Shown here: in pieces, positions 1 to 8,804 of the stretch
Position numbering within the stretch: the stretch's first letter is position 1
Layout of the letters: each line of letters begins with the position of its first letter
NCBI GenBank assembly: GCA_963705325.1
Contig: OY970069.1
Location: forward strand, 620,001-684,000
Length of the DNA stretch: 64,000 nt
Reading direction: 5' to 3'
Origin: DATARH01 sp963705325
GTDB taxonomy: Bacteria; Pseudomonadota; Alphaproteobacteria; ATCC43930; CGMCC-115725
Program-made: the position numbers and the translations under genes
The notes under the pieces: model-generated
What the model saw: only the letters and a program-made list of their open reading frames with translations
What the model was told of the DNA's origin: nothing
Databases searched by the model: none

Positions 1-932
1 TTACCGAATTCGTCGCGCCACGACCACAGCCGGCGCGTCACCGGGTGCAGCCGGTATTCCTTGGTGAAGCCGATCGCGCCATGCACCTGATGGGCGATCT
101 CGGCGACCTTGCCGGCCGCCTCGCCGGCGCGGATTTTCGCCGCGGTGCAGGCGAAATCCGCCGATTGCCGCCCCTCGGCGACGGCGCGCGCGGCATTCTC
201 GACCGCGACCCAGGACGACGCGGCTTGCTCGGCGAGTACCGCCATCTGCTGCTGGATCGCCTGGAAGCGGCCGATCGGCCGGCCAAACTGCACGCGCTCG
301 TTGGCGTATTGCGTGGTGATGGCGAGCGCAGCCTCCATCGCCCCGGCCATCTGCGCCGCACGCATCAGCGCGCCCAGCCGCAGCACCGCCGCCGTGTCGA
401 CGCCATCGGGAAGCGACCGGATTTCGCCGGGCGCGCCGGCCGCGCTCATATGGTCGCGCAACTCGTAGGCGATGTTGTCGCTGGCATCCCAGCTGAACTC
501 GCCGCTCGACACGACGGCCAGCTCGCTGTCGCCGACCACGACGATCGCTTCCGCCATCAGCCCGAACGGCACGTGACCGGCGCGGCCGCTGACGGCGCCG
601 CCGCCGATGACCAGCCGCTCGTCGGGCTCGACCGGTGCGATGCTGAGCGCGCCGGCGGGCGCGGGGAGCCCCGCAGCAGCGCAAAGAAACCGCGCCAGCA
701 TGGTCTCGACGATGGGGATCGGCGCGGCATGGTGGCCGGCGGCGCGCAGGATCGTCGCCGCCTCGGCCATGTTGCCCAGTCCGTCGACCAGCGCGTCGAG
801 ATAGCCGGCCGCCTCGACCGCCTGCCACAACGCCTCCGGCCACAGCCCCTGCTCGATATCTTCGATCGTCGCCGGCGTTACCTCGGCGGCGAAGAGGCGC
901 ATCGCGCTGTCGTAGAGGATGGTGTCGGCCAT
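1..932 (-). CDS. Acyl-CoA dehydrogenase, partial (C-terminus beyond window)
   Basis: Read leftward from ATG at 932. The frame starts MADTILYDSAMRLF and stays open to the window edge, so the C-terminus is missing. The visible end carries the typical C-terminal helical-domain signature of the family, QYANERVQFGRPIG followed by QAIQQQMA and HQMHGAIGFT. The family oxidises acyl-CoA thioesters with FAD and passes electrons to ETF. The gene lies 14 bp after another acyl-CoA dehydrogenase in the same direction. Such tandem pairs often form heteromeric enzymes, with one subunit divergent in the N-terminal half as here. A longer arginine-rich frame over the same bases is a shadow. The substrate cannot be inferred. 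Confidence 0.85.
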   Translation of the reverse strand, partial: MADTILYDSAMRLFAAEVTPATIEDIEQGLWPEALWQAVEAAGYLDALVDGLGNMAEAATILRAAGHHAAPIPIVETMLARFLCAAAGLPAPAGALSIAPVEPDERLVIGGGAVSGRAGHVPFGLMAEAIVVVGDSELAVVSSGEFSWDASDNIAYELRDHMSAAGAPGEIRSLPDGVDTAAVLRLGALMRAAQMAGAMEAALAITTQYANERVQFGRPIGRFQAIQQQMAVLAEQAASSWVAVENAARAVAEGRQSADFACTAAKIRAGEAAGKVAEIAHQVHGAIGFTKEYRLHPVTRRLWSWRDEFG

Positions 933-946
933 TACCGCAGGCCCAC

Positions 947-2092
947 TTACCGTAAGCCTAGCCCGCGGGCGATGATGCCGCGGAGGATTTCGCGGGTGCC
1001 GCCGCGGATCGTCCACGACGGCGCGTGCAACACCGTCTCGACCAGCGCCAGCTCGAACGGGTCGCGGTCGCCGCGGCGCGGCCCCGGCATCGCCAGCCGC
1101 GCCACCTCGGGCACCTCGCGTTCGTATGTGGAGCCGAAATCCTTGACCATCGCCGCTTCGAGATTGGGCGTCTCGCCGGCCTGCAACATGCCGGCGACCG
1201 ATTGCGACATGCCGCGCAGCGTCCACAAGGTCGCGGCGAGCCGGCCGATCGCCTCCGCGGCCTGCGGCTCAGGATTGGCGCCGGCGCGCTCGACGAGACC
1301 ACGCAATACCTGATGCGAGCACAAGAACCGTTCCGACCCGCTGCGCTCGTACGCAAGTTCGCTGGTCACCTGATGCCAGCCATCGCCCTCGCCGCCGACC
1401 AGCCGGTCGTCCGGCACAAACACCTGATCGAGGATGATCTGGTTGAAATCGTGTTCGCCGCCCATGTTGACGATCGGGCGGATCGTCACCCCCGGCGCCT
1501 GCAGATCGAGGATTAGCTGGCTCAATCCGCCGTGCCGGTCGTTGCCCGGCGCACCGGTGCGCACTAGCGTGATCGCGTAGTGCGAGACGTGGGCGTGGCT
1601 CGTCCACACCTTCGCGCCGGTCACTTCATACCCGCCGTCGACTTTGACCGCGCGGGTGCGGATCGAGGCGAGATCGGAGCCGCTATCGGGCTCGCTCATG
1701 CCGATCGCGAAATAGATTTCGCCGCGAGTGATCCCGGGAAGGAACTCCTCGCGCTGCGCCTCGGTGCCGTAGCGCAACAGCAGCGGCCCGCTCTGCCGGT
1801 CGGCGATCCAATGCAACCCAACCGGCGCGCCCGCGGCGACCAGCTCCTCGGTCACGACATAGCGCTCCAAGAAACTCCGCTCGCCGCCACCATAGCGTTT
1901 CGGCCAGGTCATGCCGATCCAGCCTTTGGCGCCGAGCCGGCGGCTGAACTCGGCCGAGCGATGCGAGCCGAAATCGCTGTTCGGCCGCCAGAACCTGGCA
2001 GCGAGCTCGCCGGCAATGAAGTCGCGCACCTCGCCGCGCAACGCCTCGCACTCGGGCGGAAGATCGACGGGGTCGAAACGGAAGGCGCTCAT
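947..2092 (-). CDS. Acyl-CoA dehydrogenase
   Basis: This 381-residue protein has the usual length for the family. It shows the N-terminal helical domain (ALRGEVRDFIAGEL), the flavin-proximal beta-domain motif IGMSEPDSGSDLAS, and a C-terminal helical domain ending in GGTREILRGIIARGLG. It oxidises an acyl-CoA to the 2-enoyl-CoA using FAD, donating electrons to ETF in the cytoplasm. It is the middle gene of an apparent leftward operon: alcohol dehydrogenase (27 bp gap), this gene, then the partial acyl-CoA dehydrogenase (14 bp gap). The pair plus a dehydrogenase suggests degradation of an alcohol or acyl compound, which is inference only. Confidence 0.92.
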   Translation of the reverse strand: MSAFRFDPVDLPPECEALRGEVRDFIAGELAARFWRPNSDFGSHRSAEFSRRLGAKGWIGMTWPKRYGGGERSFLERYVVTEELVAAGAPVGLHWIADRQSGPLLLRYGTEAQREEFLPGITRGEIYFAIGMSEPDSGSDLASIRTRAVKVDGGYEVTGAKVWTSHAHVSHYAITLVRTGAPGNDRHGGLSQLILDLQAPGVTIRPIVNMGGEHDFNQIILDQVFVPDDRLVGGEGDGWHQVTSELAYERSGSERFLCSHQVLRGLVERAGANPEPQAAEAIGRLAATLWTLRGMSQSVAGMLQAGETPNLEAAMVKDFGSTYEREVPEVARLAMPGPRRGDRDPFELALVETVLHAPSWTIRGGTREILRGIIARGLGLR

Positions 2093-2119
2093 GCGGCCGC
2101 GACGATACAGGGCGCGCGA

Positions 2120-3103
2120 CTACGGCACCAGCACCGCTGCGCCTTCGAGGTTGCCGGAGCGCAGATCGGCGAGCGCCCGGTTGGCCTCGGCGAGCGGGTA
2201 GGGCTTGGTCACGGTGGTGATGCCCGCCGTTGGCGCCAGCGCGAGGAATTCCTCGGCGTCGCGGCGGGTGAGGTTGGCCACCGAGCGGACCACCCGCTCT
2301 TCCCAGAGGATCGCGTAGGGGAACGAAGGAATGTCGCTCATGTGGATGCCGCCGCACACGACGGTGCCGCCCTTTTTTACCGCCCTCAGCGCCGCCGGCA
2401 CCAGCGCGCCGACCGGCGCGAAGATCATCGCGGCGTCAAGCGGCTCGGGCGGCCCCTGGTCCGACCCGCCGGCCCAAACTGCCCCCAGCCCGCGCGCGAA
2501 ATCCTGCGCCGCGGCGTCGCCGGGCGAGGTGAAGGCGAAAATCTTGCGCCCTTCGTAGCGGGCGATCTGCGCAACGATATGGGCCGCCGCGCCAAAACCG
2601 TAAATTCCGATTCGTTCTCCCTCGCCCGCCATGCGGAACGTACGGTGACCGATCAGCCCGGCGCAGAGCAGCGGCGCCGCCGCGACATCGTCGAATCTCG
2701 GCGGGATCGCGAAACAATAGCGCTGATCCGCGACGGTCAGCTCGGCGTAGCCGCCGTCGATCTGATAGCCGGTGAATCGGGCCCGGTCGCAGAGGTTCTC
2801 CCGCCCGGTCTTGCAGTATTCGCACGTGCCGCAGGTCCAGCCGAGCCACGGCACGCCGACTCGGTCGCCGATGCTGAAGCGGTCGACGCCGGCGCCGGCC
2901 TCGACCACCGTGCCGACGATCTCATGACCCGGCACCAGCGGCAGCTTGGGATGGGCGAGCTCGCCGTCGACGATATGGAGATCGGTGCGGCACACGGCGC
3001 AGGCCTTGACCGCGATCAGCACCTCGCCCGCCTTGGGGCGCGGCGCCGCGATCTCGCGCGCGACCAGCGGCTGGTGCGCAGCGGTGAGGATCTGGGCGCG
3101 CAT
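2120..3103 (-). CDS. Zinc-dependent alcohol dehydrogenase family protein
   Basis: This 327-residue MDR-family enzyme has the catalytic zinc ligands CAVCRTD and GHE near residues 37 and 60. It also has the structural-zinc four-cysteine loop in CGTCEYCKTGRENLC and a Rossmann fold around GIYGFGAAAHIV. It should oxidise an alcohol with NAD(P). The start at 3103 is chosen because AGGAGGGC sits just upstream of the ATG; the frame runs further upstream but without family similarity. It is the first gene of the leftward operon with two acyl-CoA dehydrogenases and is divergent from the spermidine-synthase-like gene. It resembles AdhA/AdhP-type alcohol dehydrogenases most closely, but the substrate is unknown. 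Confidence 0.9.
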   Translation of the reverse strand: MRAQILTAAHQPLVAREIAAPRPKAGEVLIAVKACAVCRTDLHIVDGELAHPKLPLVPGHEIVGTVVEAGAGVDRFSIGDRVGVPWLGWTCGTCEYCKTGRENLCDRARFTGYQIDGGYAELTVADQRYCFAIPPRFDDVAAAPLLCAGLIGHRTFRMAGEGERIGIYGFGAAAHIVAQIARYEGRKIFAFTSPGDAAAQDFARGLGAVWAGGSDQGPPEPLDAAMIFAPVGALVPAALRAVKKGGTVVCGGIHMSDIPSFPYAILWEERVVRSVANLTRRDAEEFLALAPTAGITTVTKPYPLAEANRALADLRSGNLEGAAVLVP

Positions 3104-3235
3104 CCTTGCCCTCCTGACAAATCGCAAACGGCCCAGCGCGGCCGGCTCAGCATATTCTCGTCCTGGCCTGGTGAAAATCCGGTGCGGGACAAACAAATCC
3201 TTGGCAAGACCGACAGAATTACGCTTGATCGGCTG

Positions 3236-4129
3236 ATGGCGAACAGCGCCGAAGAGGACCGCCAGCGGCGCCTCATCCACGAATATTTCGGCGAGGATGC
3301 GCGCATCCGCCAGCTGCGCGCGTCGCCAGCCTTCGGTGCTTCGCTGTTCGTCGTCGATTTTGACCGCGGCGCGCGGCACTACCGCACCCTTGGCTCGTTT
3401 GGGGTCGCGTTCGACAAGACCTTCGCCAATTGGTTCGGCGGCCGCGACCAGGTGACCGAGCAGTCGAGCATGGATTTGCTCTACCCGGCCCAGCTCGTCT
3501 TCCACTACGAGCGGCTGATGTCGCTGGCTTTTGGCTTTGTCGCGAAGCCGATCAACGCGCTGCTCCTCGGGGTCGGCGGCGCGGCGATGTGGCGGTTCAT
3601 GCGCGCTTATCTTCCCGAATGCGCGCCGACCCTCGTCGATTGCGACGAGGTCGTGGTGGCGATCGCCAAACGCTGGTTCTATCTGACCCAGCCGGTGATC
3701 ATCGACACCGCAGAGCGCTTCTTGGCCGGAACCACCGACAAATTCGATGTGATCCTCGTCGATCTCTACAATTCGGGCGGTCCCGCCGAGTTCGACGCCA
3801 AGTTCTGGACGCGCTGTCTGGACGCGCTGACGCCAGGCGGTTGTCTGGCGACCAACTGGGCCGATTTCGCGATCAATCGCAAGGTGAAGCCGATGGCCGA
3901 GAGCCAGGCGGAGGTGGCACGCGCCCGCGGCCTCGACTGCTTCTACGTCACGAGGCGCGGGTTTCGCGACAACCTCATCCAATACGTGCCGACCGCCGAA
4001 GGGCGCCGCCTCGAAAGCCTCACCTACATCCACGAGCGCTTCGCCAGGGAACGTCGCCTGCCCAATAACGGCCGCGGCATCCTCGAGCAATGTGTGGTGA
4101 CGCCGAACTTCCCGATCGATTTCGACTAG
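3236..4129 (+). CDS. Spermidine synthase-like SAM-binding protein
   Basis: The 297-residue product resembles the spermidine synthase/polyamine aminopropyltransferase superfamily. A nucleotide-binding strand LLLGVGGAAMWRF is followed by an acidic residue in LVDCDEVVVAIAK, and by DVILVDLYN, matching the decarboxy-SAM/SAM-binding half. The canonical GGGDG glycine cluster is reduced to GVGGA, so a true aminopropyltransferase activity is uncertain. An alternative GTG start at 3182 would add 18 residues. The same frame is open far upstream, but that part lies antisense to the dehydrogenase genes and is not coding. It stands alone, divergent from the alcohol dehydrogenase operon. Confidence 0.75.
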   Translation: MANSAEEDRQRRLIHEYFGEDARIRQLRASPAFGASLFVVDFDRGARHYRTLGSFGVAFDKTFANWFGGRDQVTEQSSMDLLYPAQLVFHYERLMSLAFGFVAKPINALLLGVGGAAMWRFMRAYLPECAPTLVDCDEVVVAIAKRWFYLTQPVIIDTAERFLAGTTDKFDVILVDLYNSGGPAEFDAKFWTRCLDALTPGGCLATNWADFAINRKVKPMAESQAEVARARGLDCFYVTRRGFRDNLIQYVPTAEGRRLESLTYIHERFARERRLPNNGRGILEQCVVTPNFPIDFD

Positions 4130-4167
4130 CCGCGATCAAGGGCGACATGGAGCATTTTCACGCCCTT

Positions 4168-4249
4168 GGCCGGACTTGATCCGGCCATCCACGTCCTCCT
4201 TTTCCTTGCCTGCAAATAAAGACGTAGACCCCCGGGTCAAACCCGGGGG
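4168..4249. repeat. Palindromic intergenic repeat (copy A)
   Basis: Two hairpins bracket an AT-richer centre. The left is a 7-bp stem ggccgga/tccggcc with a 5-nt loop at 4168-4186. The right is a 9-bp perfect stem cccccgggt/acccggggg with a CAA loop at 4229-4249. The text around GACGTRGA and CCGGGTCAA matches copy B at 5391 and the shorter copy at 12485. This resembles the dispersed intergenic palindromes common in alphaproteobacteria. It lies just beyond the 3' end of the CobW-like gene, so it may also act as its terminator. Confidence 0.6.
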
Positions 4250-4272
4250 AGGCGAACTTAAAAATATCAGAG

Positions 4273-5373
4273 CTACTTCCCCGGCAGTGGCGCCAGATTT
4301 GGCGGCGCGTCGGCATCGACATAGGCGGCGAGGCTCTGCTCGATCGTCTCACGCGGCAGGTCGCGGGTGATGAAGACGATTCGGGTGCGGTGGTCCTCGC
4401 TCGGCCATTCGGGCAGCAACACCGGCGGGTGAAAGAGGTGTTGCACGCCGTGCAGCACCACCGGCTGGCCCGGACGCTCGTCGATCGCCACGATCGCCTT
4501 CACCCGCAAAAGATCGGCGCCGCGCATCGATGACAACGCGTCGAGCCAGCCCGATAGCGCGGTCCACGACAGCGGCTGGTCGCTGGTAATGCAGAACGAG
4601 CTGATGTGCTCGTCGTGGCGGTTGACGTCGTGGTCATGCCGGTGATCGTGACCATGTTCATCGTGGTCGCCGTGCGTCGCCGGGAAGGTTTCCTCTCCCA
4701 GCCAGCGCCGCACCTCGATGGTCTTAGTCTCCGGATCGAAGAGGCCGAGGTTGAACAGAAAGGCGGGATCGACCGCGCCGCCGGTAACCTCGATGATCGG
4801 CGCGCCGGGATTGAGCGCCGTCAGCCGCGCCTCAAGCGCCCGCCGTCCCTCGGGTGACGCCAAATCGCATTTGGTGAGCAATAACCGGTCGGCGACCGCC
4901 GCCTGCTTTACCGCTTCCGGCTGGCGGTCGAGCGTATCCATGCCGTTGACCGCGTCAACCGTCGTCACCACCCCGTCGACCATGTAGCGCTCGGCGACAA
5001 TCGGGTCCTGCATCAGCGCGTGCAGGATCGGCGCCGGGTCAGCAAGGCCGGTGGTTTCTATCACCACCCGCTCGAAGCCGGGGATGCGGCCCTTGGCGCG
5101 GTCGACGAACAAATTCACCAGCGTGTCGGCGATATCGCCGCGGATCGTGCAGCAGAGGCAACCGCTCTGCATCAGCACGACATCGTCGGTTGCCTTCTCG
5201 ACCAGCAGATGGTCGATGCCGATCTCGCCGAACTCGTTGACGATGACCGCGGTCGCCGCCATCTCGGGCTGTTTCAGGATGTGATTGAGCACCGTGGTCT
5301 TGCCGCTGCCGAGAAACCCGGTCAGCAGCGTCACCGGCGTGCGCGACGCGGCCTCAATCGCGGTCAGCGGCAT
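4273..5373 (-). CDS. COG0523 / CobW-like metallochaperone GTPase
   Basis: A 366-residue G3E-family GTPase. The Walker A motif GFLGSGKTT is near residue 20, the family metal motif CLCC is near residue 73, and LTKCD serves as the NKxD guanine motif. A histidine/aspartate-rich linker (HGDHDEHGHDHRHD) near residue 235 precedes the CobW C-terminal domain. These proteins deliver zinc, cobalt or other metals, or insert metal into nitrile hydratase or cobalamin enzymes. The His-rich linker favours metal buffering. It stands alone between two palindromic repeats. The separately located cobS-cobT pair would allow a cobalamin role, but a zinc-homeostasis chaperone is equally possible. Confidence 0.88.
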   Translation of the reverse strand: MPLTAIEAASRTPVTLLTGFLGSGKTTVLNHILKQPEMAATAVIVNEFGEIGIDHLLVEKATDDVVLMQSGCLCCTIRGDIADTLVNLFVDRAKGRIPGFERVVIETTGLADPAPILHALMQDPIVAERYMVDGVVTTVDAVNGMDTLDRQPEAVKQAAVADRLLLTKCDLASPEGRRALEARLTALNPGAPIIEVTGGAVDPAFLFNLGLFDPETKTIEVRRWLGEETFPATHGDHDEHGHDHRHDHDVNRHDEHISSFCITSDQPLSWTALSGWLDALSSMRGADLLRVKAIVAIDERPGQPVVLHGVQHLFHPPVLLPEWPSEDHRTRIVFITRDLPRETIEQSLAAYVDADAPPNLAPLPGK

Positions 5374-5390
5374 CTTCTAGCTCCCTATGT

Positions 5391-5473
5391 CCGGACTTGA
5401 CCCGGGTACCCACGTCTTTATCGCTGCGGCCAGCTGGAGGAAGACGTGGCTAGCCGGGTCAAGCCCGGCCAAG
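5391..5473. repeat. Inverted-repeat element (copy B), upstream of the CobW-like gene
   Basis: The imperfect arms at 5394-5418 and 5441-5465 are reverse complements over about 25 bp (gacttgacccgggtacc / gtggctagccgggtcaag with a few mismatches), separated by 22 bp. The arms share GACGTGG and CCGGGTCAAG with copy A at 4168. The element sits between the start of the CobW-like gene and the 3' end of the DOPA-dioxygenase-like gene. Confidence 0.6.
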
Positions 5474-5497
5474 GGCACTTTGGTTCTCATCGGCCGA

Positions 5498-5878
5498 TTA
5501 GGCCGCCTTCGCCTTCGGCAGCAGCGCCTCGCGGTAGCCGCGGCGCTGCATGTGGTCGAGCACCAGATCGACCGGCTCGCCGAGCCAGGTCGCGTAGACC
5601 GTGTGGTCGTCGACCATGTCGTCGGTCAGCGGGTGCAGCAGAATGTCGAGCCCTTCGCGGTTGAGCATCAGCCACGGCACGACCGCGGCGAATTGCTCAT
5701 TCTTGAAGATCATCTGGAATTGCGGGATCGGATGCGGTCCAACCCGCTCGCCGGAGAATTCGCCGATTTCGACATCGAAGGTTTCGTTGAGCCGTTTCGC
5801 CAGCCGCTCGGCGATCGGCTTGGTCTCGGCGCTGTAATAGACGTGGGCGTGGTAGCCGTGAACGGCGGGCTGGGCCAT
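5498..5878 (-). CDS. DOPA 4,5-dioxygenase family protein
   Basis: A 126-residue protein matching the small DOPA_dioxygen family. It has an N-terminal HVYYSAETKP strand, the central GPHPIPQFQM stretch, PWLMLNREGLDILLHP, and the C-terminal DHTVYATWLG. Histidines near residues 10, 74 and 104 are candidate metal ligands. The family opens catechol rings extradiol-fashion in fungi and plants. Bacterial members are of unknown substrate but act on catechols in vitro. It starts 15 bp after the LLM oxidoreductase and is probably cotranscribed, pointing to aromatic-compound oxidation. Confidence 0.85.
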   Translation of the reverse strand: MAQPAVHGYHAHVYYSAETKPIAERLAKRLNETFDVEIGEFSGERVGPHPIPQFQMIFKNEQFAAVVPWLMLNREGLDILLHPLTDDMVDDHTVYATWLGEPVDLVLDHMQRRGYREALLPKAKAA

Positions 5879-5893
5879 CGCTGCCTCCTTTCG

Positions 5894-7087
5894 CTAGACG
5901 GCCATCGCCATTTCGGCGGGCGCCTGGTTGGTGAACTCCGGCATCACCTCGGTGGCGAACAGCTCGAGCTGCTCGAGGCACAGCGCCTTGGGCACGCCGA
6001 CCGAGAGGCTGACCGAGATCCGCTCCAGGCCCGGATAACGCTTCTCGATCGCCTTCAGGTGCTCGACGATCTGCTCGGGCGTGCCGCACAGCACGCCGCC
6101 GGCGTTGATCGCGTCCTCGATACGGGGCAGCTTGACCGACGGTGCCCGGGTCGGGTCGCGCATGATCTCGATCTGCTCCTCGGTGAGTGCGCGCACCAGG
6201 CGCAGCTCGCCGAACATCTTCATGTTCTCCTCGTAATATTTGCCGGCGAGCTTGATGCCTTCCTCGCGGCTCTTGGCGATAAAGAAGTGGAAGCCGAAGC
6301 ACAGCCGCTCGCCGAGTTCGAGCTCAATGCCGCGCTTCTTATGCGCCTCCTGCCAGGCCAGCACGACGTTGTGCATCGCGCCGCCTTCGGCCGAGCCGCC
6401 GCCGACCAGGCCCTGGATGCCGTGCTTGGCCATGAAATCCATCGCCCGGCCGGTGCCGCCCTGGATCGGCTGCCAGCATTCGACCGGCAGCCGCAGCGGC
6501 CGCGGCACCACGGTCAATTCCTTGAGGTCGTAGCCACGATACGGCACCGCCGCCGGAATCGTGTAGTGCTTGCCCTGATGCGCGAAGCGCTCGTTGTTGA
6601 ACGCCTCGAAGATCAGGTCGACCTGCTCCTCGAACAGCTCGCGGTTGGCGCCCTGGTCCATCAACGGCGAGCCAAAGGTCTCGACCTCGCGGGTGTGGTA
6701 GCCGCGGCCAACGCCGAACGTCACCCGCCCACCGGTCAGAATGTCGGCCACCGCGTAGTCTTCGGCCAGCCGCAGCGGGTGCCACATCGGGGCGATGTTG
6801 AAGCCGCAGCCGATCTTGATGCGTTTGGTGACCGAAGCGAGGTGCACGGCGGTCATCAGCACATTGGGAATGCATTCGTAGCCCTCGTGCTGGAAGTGGT
6901 GCTCGGCCATCCAGAACGTGTCGTAGCCGGTGCGGTCCATCAGCTGGGCCATCGCCTGCGCCTTGTCGAACACGCTCGCCAGATGCTCGTTGGGATAACG
7001 GCGGTCGTTGACCGGAACCCCGCCATAGCCGACATCCTCGATGTCGACGTGACCGGCGAACAAGCTATCGAATTTGCGGATGGTCAT
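5894..7087 (-). CDS. LLM class flavin-dependent oxidoreductase
   Basis: This 397-residue luciferase-like monooxygenase fold protein has the family motifs FWMAEHHF near residue 60, IAPMWHPLRLAEDYA, and the barrel-end GRVTFGVGRGYH. Family members use reduced FMN (rarely F420) to oxygenate small organic substrates. The ATG at 7087 is preceded by GGGAGGC; the frame continues upstream but that part is antisense to the neighbouring amidohydrolase. It leads the two-gene leftward operon with the DOPA-dioxygenase-like gene and diverges from the amidohydrolase at 7253. It is one of three LLM proteins in the window and the longest. The substrate is unknown. Confidence 0.9.
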   Translation of the reverse strand: MTIRKFDSLFAGHVDIEDVGYGGVPVNDRRYPNEHLASVFDKAQAMAQLMDRTGYDTFWMAEHHFQHEGYECIPNVLMTAVHLASVTKRIKIGCGFNIAPMWHPLRLAEDYAVADILTGGRVTFGVGRGYHTREVETFGSPLMDQGANRELFEEQVDLIFEAFNNERFAHQGKHYTIPAAVPYRGYDLKELTVVPRPLRLPVECWQPIQGGTGRAMDFMAKHGIQGLVGGGSAEGGAMHNVVLAWQEAHKKRGIELELGERLCFGFHFFIAKSREEGIKLAGKYYEENMKMFGELRLVRALTEEQIEIMRDPTRAPSVKLPRIEDAINAGGVLCGTPEQIVEHLKAIEKRYPGLERISVSLSVGVPKALCLEQLELFATEVMPEFTNQAPAEMAMAV

Positions 7088-7169
7088 GGCGCTTGCCTCC
7101 CGTAAGCATGGCTTATCGTAGCCCGCGCTGAGCGCTTGGCAAACCTGCTTAGCCATGCGCCAACCGCGT

Positions 7170-7198
7170 TTGACACCCCCGGAAGGCAAGCCTACGCT
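7170..7198 (+). promoter_or_regulatory. Sigma-70-type promoter of the first amidohydrolase
   Basis: TTGACA at 7170-7175, a 17-bp spacer, then TACGCT at 7193-7198 followed by TTT. The same arrangement (TTGACT, 17 bp, TACGCT, TTT) precedes the paralogous amidohydrolase at 10977. That conservation between paralogues supports function. Confidence 0.55.
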
Positions 7199-7252
7199 TT
7201 TCTCGCATAACATGCGCGCGAGGGTCAGCCGCACCAATCCGGGAGGAAAATC

Positions 7253-8734
7253 ATGAGCCGTCATCAGAGCCCAGAGCAGGTTCATGCGAAGCTGAAGCAT
7301 CCGGTCGTCGACGGCGACGGCCACTGGCTCGAATTCGCTCCCGTGTTTAGCGAGAAGATGCGCAAGGCCGGCGGCGATCTGGCGGCGGACGGCTTCCTGA
7401 AGGCGCTGCAGTCGACTACAGACGCCTTGAAGATGACTCAGGACGAGCGCGACGCGCGCCGGGTCGCCCAGCCCAATTTCTGGAACCGCCAGGCCGAGAA
7501 CACGCTCGACCGCGCCACCGCGATGATGCCGAAGCTGCTCTACCAGCGCCTCGACGAGATCGGTACCGATTTCGCTATCATCTACCCGACCGCGGGACTG
7601 CGCCTGCCGCGCATCAAGGACGACGCGACCCGCCGCGCTGTGATCCGCGCCTACAACATCGTCTCGGCCGAGTATTTCCGCCCGTTCGCCGATCGGATGA
7701 CCCCGGCGGCGATCATACCGATGCACACGCCGGAGGAGGCGATCGAGGAACTCGAATTCGTCACCTCACAGCTCGGCTCCAAGGTCGGCATGTTCGGCAG
7801 CGGCATGTCGCGCCCAGTCGCGGCGGCCAAGGCGAACGATCCCAACTCGGCCAAGTTCACCGTCTGGTACGACGTGCTCGGCATCGACAGCCCCTACAAT
7901 TACGACCCGGTGTGGGCGAAGTGCGTCGAATTGGGCATCGCTCCGACCTTCCATTCGAGCGCCAGCGGTCAGGGGCTGCGGAACAGCCCGTCGAACTTCG
8001 TCTACAACCATATCGGTCATTTCGCCGCCGCCGGCCATGCGGTCGCCAAGGGCATCTTCCTCGGCGGCGTGACACGGCGCTTCCCGGCGCTCAATTTCGC
8101 CTTCCTCGAAGGCGGCGTCGGCTGGGGCGCTCAGTTGTTCGGCGATCTGATCGAGCATTGGGAGCGGCGCGGCGCCCCGGCGCTGAAGCGGATGGACCCG
8201 GACAAGCTCGACCGCAAGTTGCTGCTCGATCTGGTCGAGAAACACGGCTACGACGATATCGCGGCGGTGCTGAAATCGCGCGACGGGTGGCCCGACCCGA
8301 ACGCCAAGAGCTTGACCGGCAATCGCGAAGAGCTCGACGATTTCGCGGCCTGCAAGTTCACCCGCAAGGAGGATTGGGTCGAGCTCTATGCCAAGCCCTA
8401 TTATTTCGGCTGCGAGGCGGACGACCGGATGAACGCGACCGCGTTTTCCAAGGGCATTCCGTTCGGCGCGCAGCTCAACGCGATCTACAGCTCCGACATC
8501 GGGCATTTCGACGTGATCGACTTCCGCGATCCATTGCCCGAGGCCTACGAGCTGGTTGAGGACGGTCACATCAACGAAGACAATTTCCGTGACTTCGTCT
8601 TCGCCAACTCGGTGCGGCTATGGGGCAAGCAAAACCCAAGCTTCTTCGACGGCACGGTCGTCGCCAAGGAAGCCGCCGCGGTGCTCAAGGCCGCTTATGG
8701 CGGCGGCCCGACTTTGCGCGACGCCGCGAAGTAG
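7253..8734 (+). CDS. Amidohydrolase family protein (TIM-barrel metal-dependent hydrolase), paralogue 1
   Basis: A 493-residue Amidohydro_2-type protein. The N-terminal metal site reads VVDGDGHW rather than the common DxHxH. Later candidate ligands lie in TFHSSASGQ, HIGHFAAAGH and SSDIGHFD. ATG 7253 follows GGGAGGAAAATC. It is closely similar along its whole length to the protein at 10977 (shared blocks include HNHIGHFAAAGH-like and GCEADDRMNA). The pair is therefore an old local duplication. The superfamily includes decarboxylases and hydrolases of aromatic acids, and the neighbouring LLM and ring-cleavage genes fit such a role, but the reaction cannot be assigned. Confidence 0.9.
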   Translation: MSRHQSPEQVHAKLKHPVVDGDGHWLEFAPVFSEKMRKAGGDLAADGFLKALQSTTDALKMTQDERDARRVAQPNFWNRQAENTLDRATAMMPKLLYQRLDEIGTDFAIIYPTAGLRLPRIKDDATRRAVIRAYNIVSAEYFRPFADRMTPAAIIPMHTPEEAIEELEFVTSQLGSKVGMFGSGMSRPVAAAKANDPNSAKFTVWYDVLGIDSPYNYDPVWAKCVELGIAPTFHSSASGQGLRNSPSNFVYNHIGHFAAAGHAVAKGIFLGGVTRRFPALNFAFLEGGVGWGAQLFGDLIEHWERRGAPALKRMDPDKLDRKLLLDLVEKHGYDDIAAVLKSRDGWPDPNAKSLTGNREELDDFAACKFTRKEDWVELYAKPYYFGCEADDRMNATAFSKGIPFGAQLNAIYSSDIGHFDVIDFRDPLPEAYELVEDGHINEDNFRDFVFANSVRLWGKQNPSFFDGTVVAKEAAAVLKAAYGGGPTLRDAAK

Positions 8735-8756
8735 CCCAAGGGAACCGGCATCGAGC

Positions 8757-8787
8757 GGCGCTGTCGGCTCGACGGCGCCGTTTCTTT
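8757..8787 (+). terminator. Rho-independent terminator-like hairpin
   Basis: The 10-bp stem ggcgctgtcg/cgacggcgcc has a 3-nt loop and one G-T wobble, at 8757-8779, and is followed by GTTTCTTT. It lies 22 bp after the stop of the amidohydrolase and just before the convergent end of the histidine kinase gene. Confidence 0.7.
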
Positions 8788-8804
8788 GGCTGCACGCTTA
8801 GGGA

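Noticed and set aside
1..843. Long minus-strand frame of 280 codons at the left edge
   Set aside because: It is arginine-rich and in the wrong phase; the acyl-CoA dehydrogenase motifs are in another minus-strand frame that runs off the window.
1580..3235. Upstream 550 codons of the frame holding the spermidine-synthase-like gene
   Set aside because: They lie antisense to the acyl-CoA and alcohol dehydrogenase genes and show no family similarity; not a fusion.
5387..7105. Plus-strand frame of 572 codons
   Set aside because: Antisense shadow of the LLM oxidoreductase and DOPA-dioxygenase-like genes, rich in His, Arg, Leu and Asp as GC-rich shadows are.
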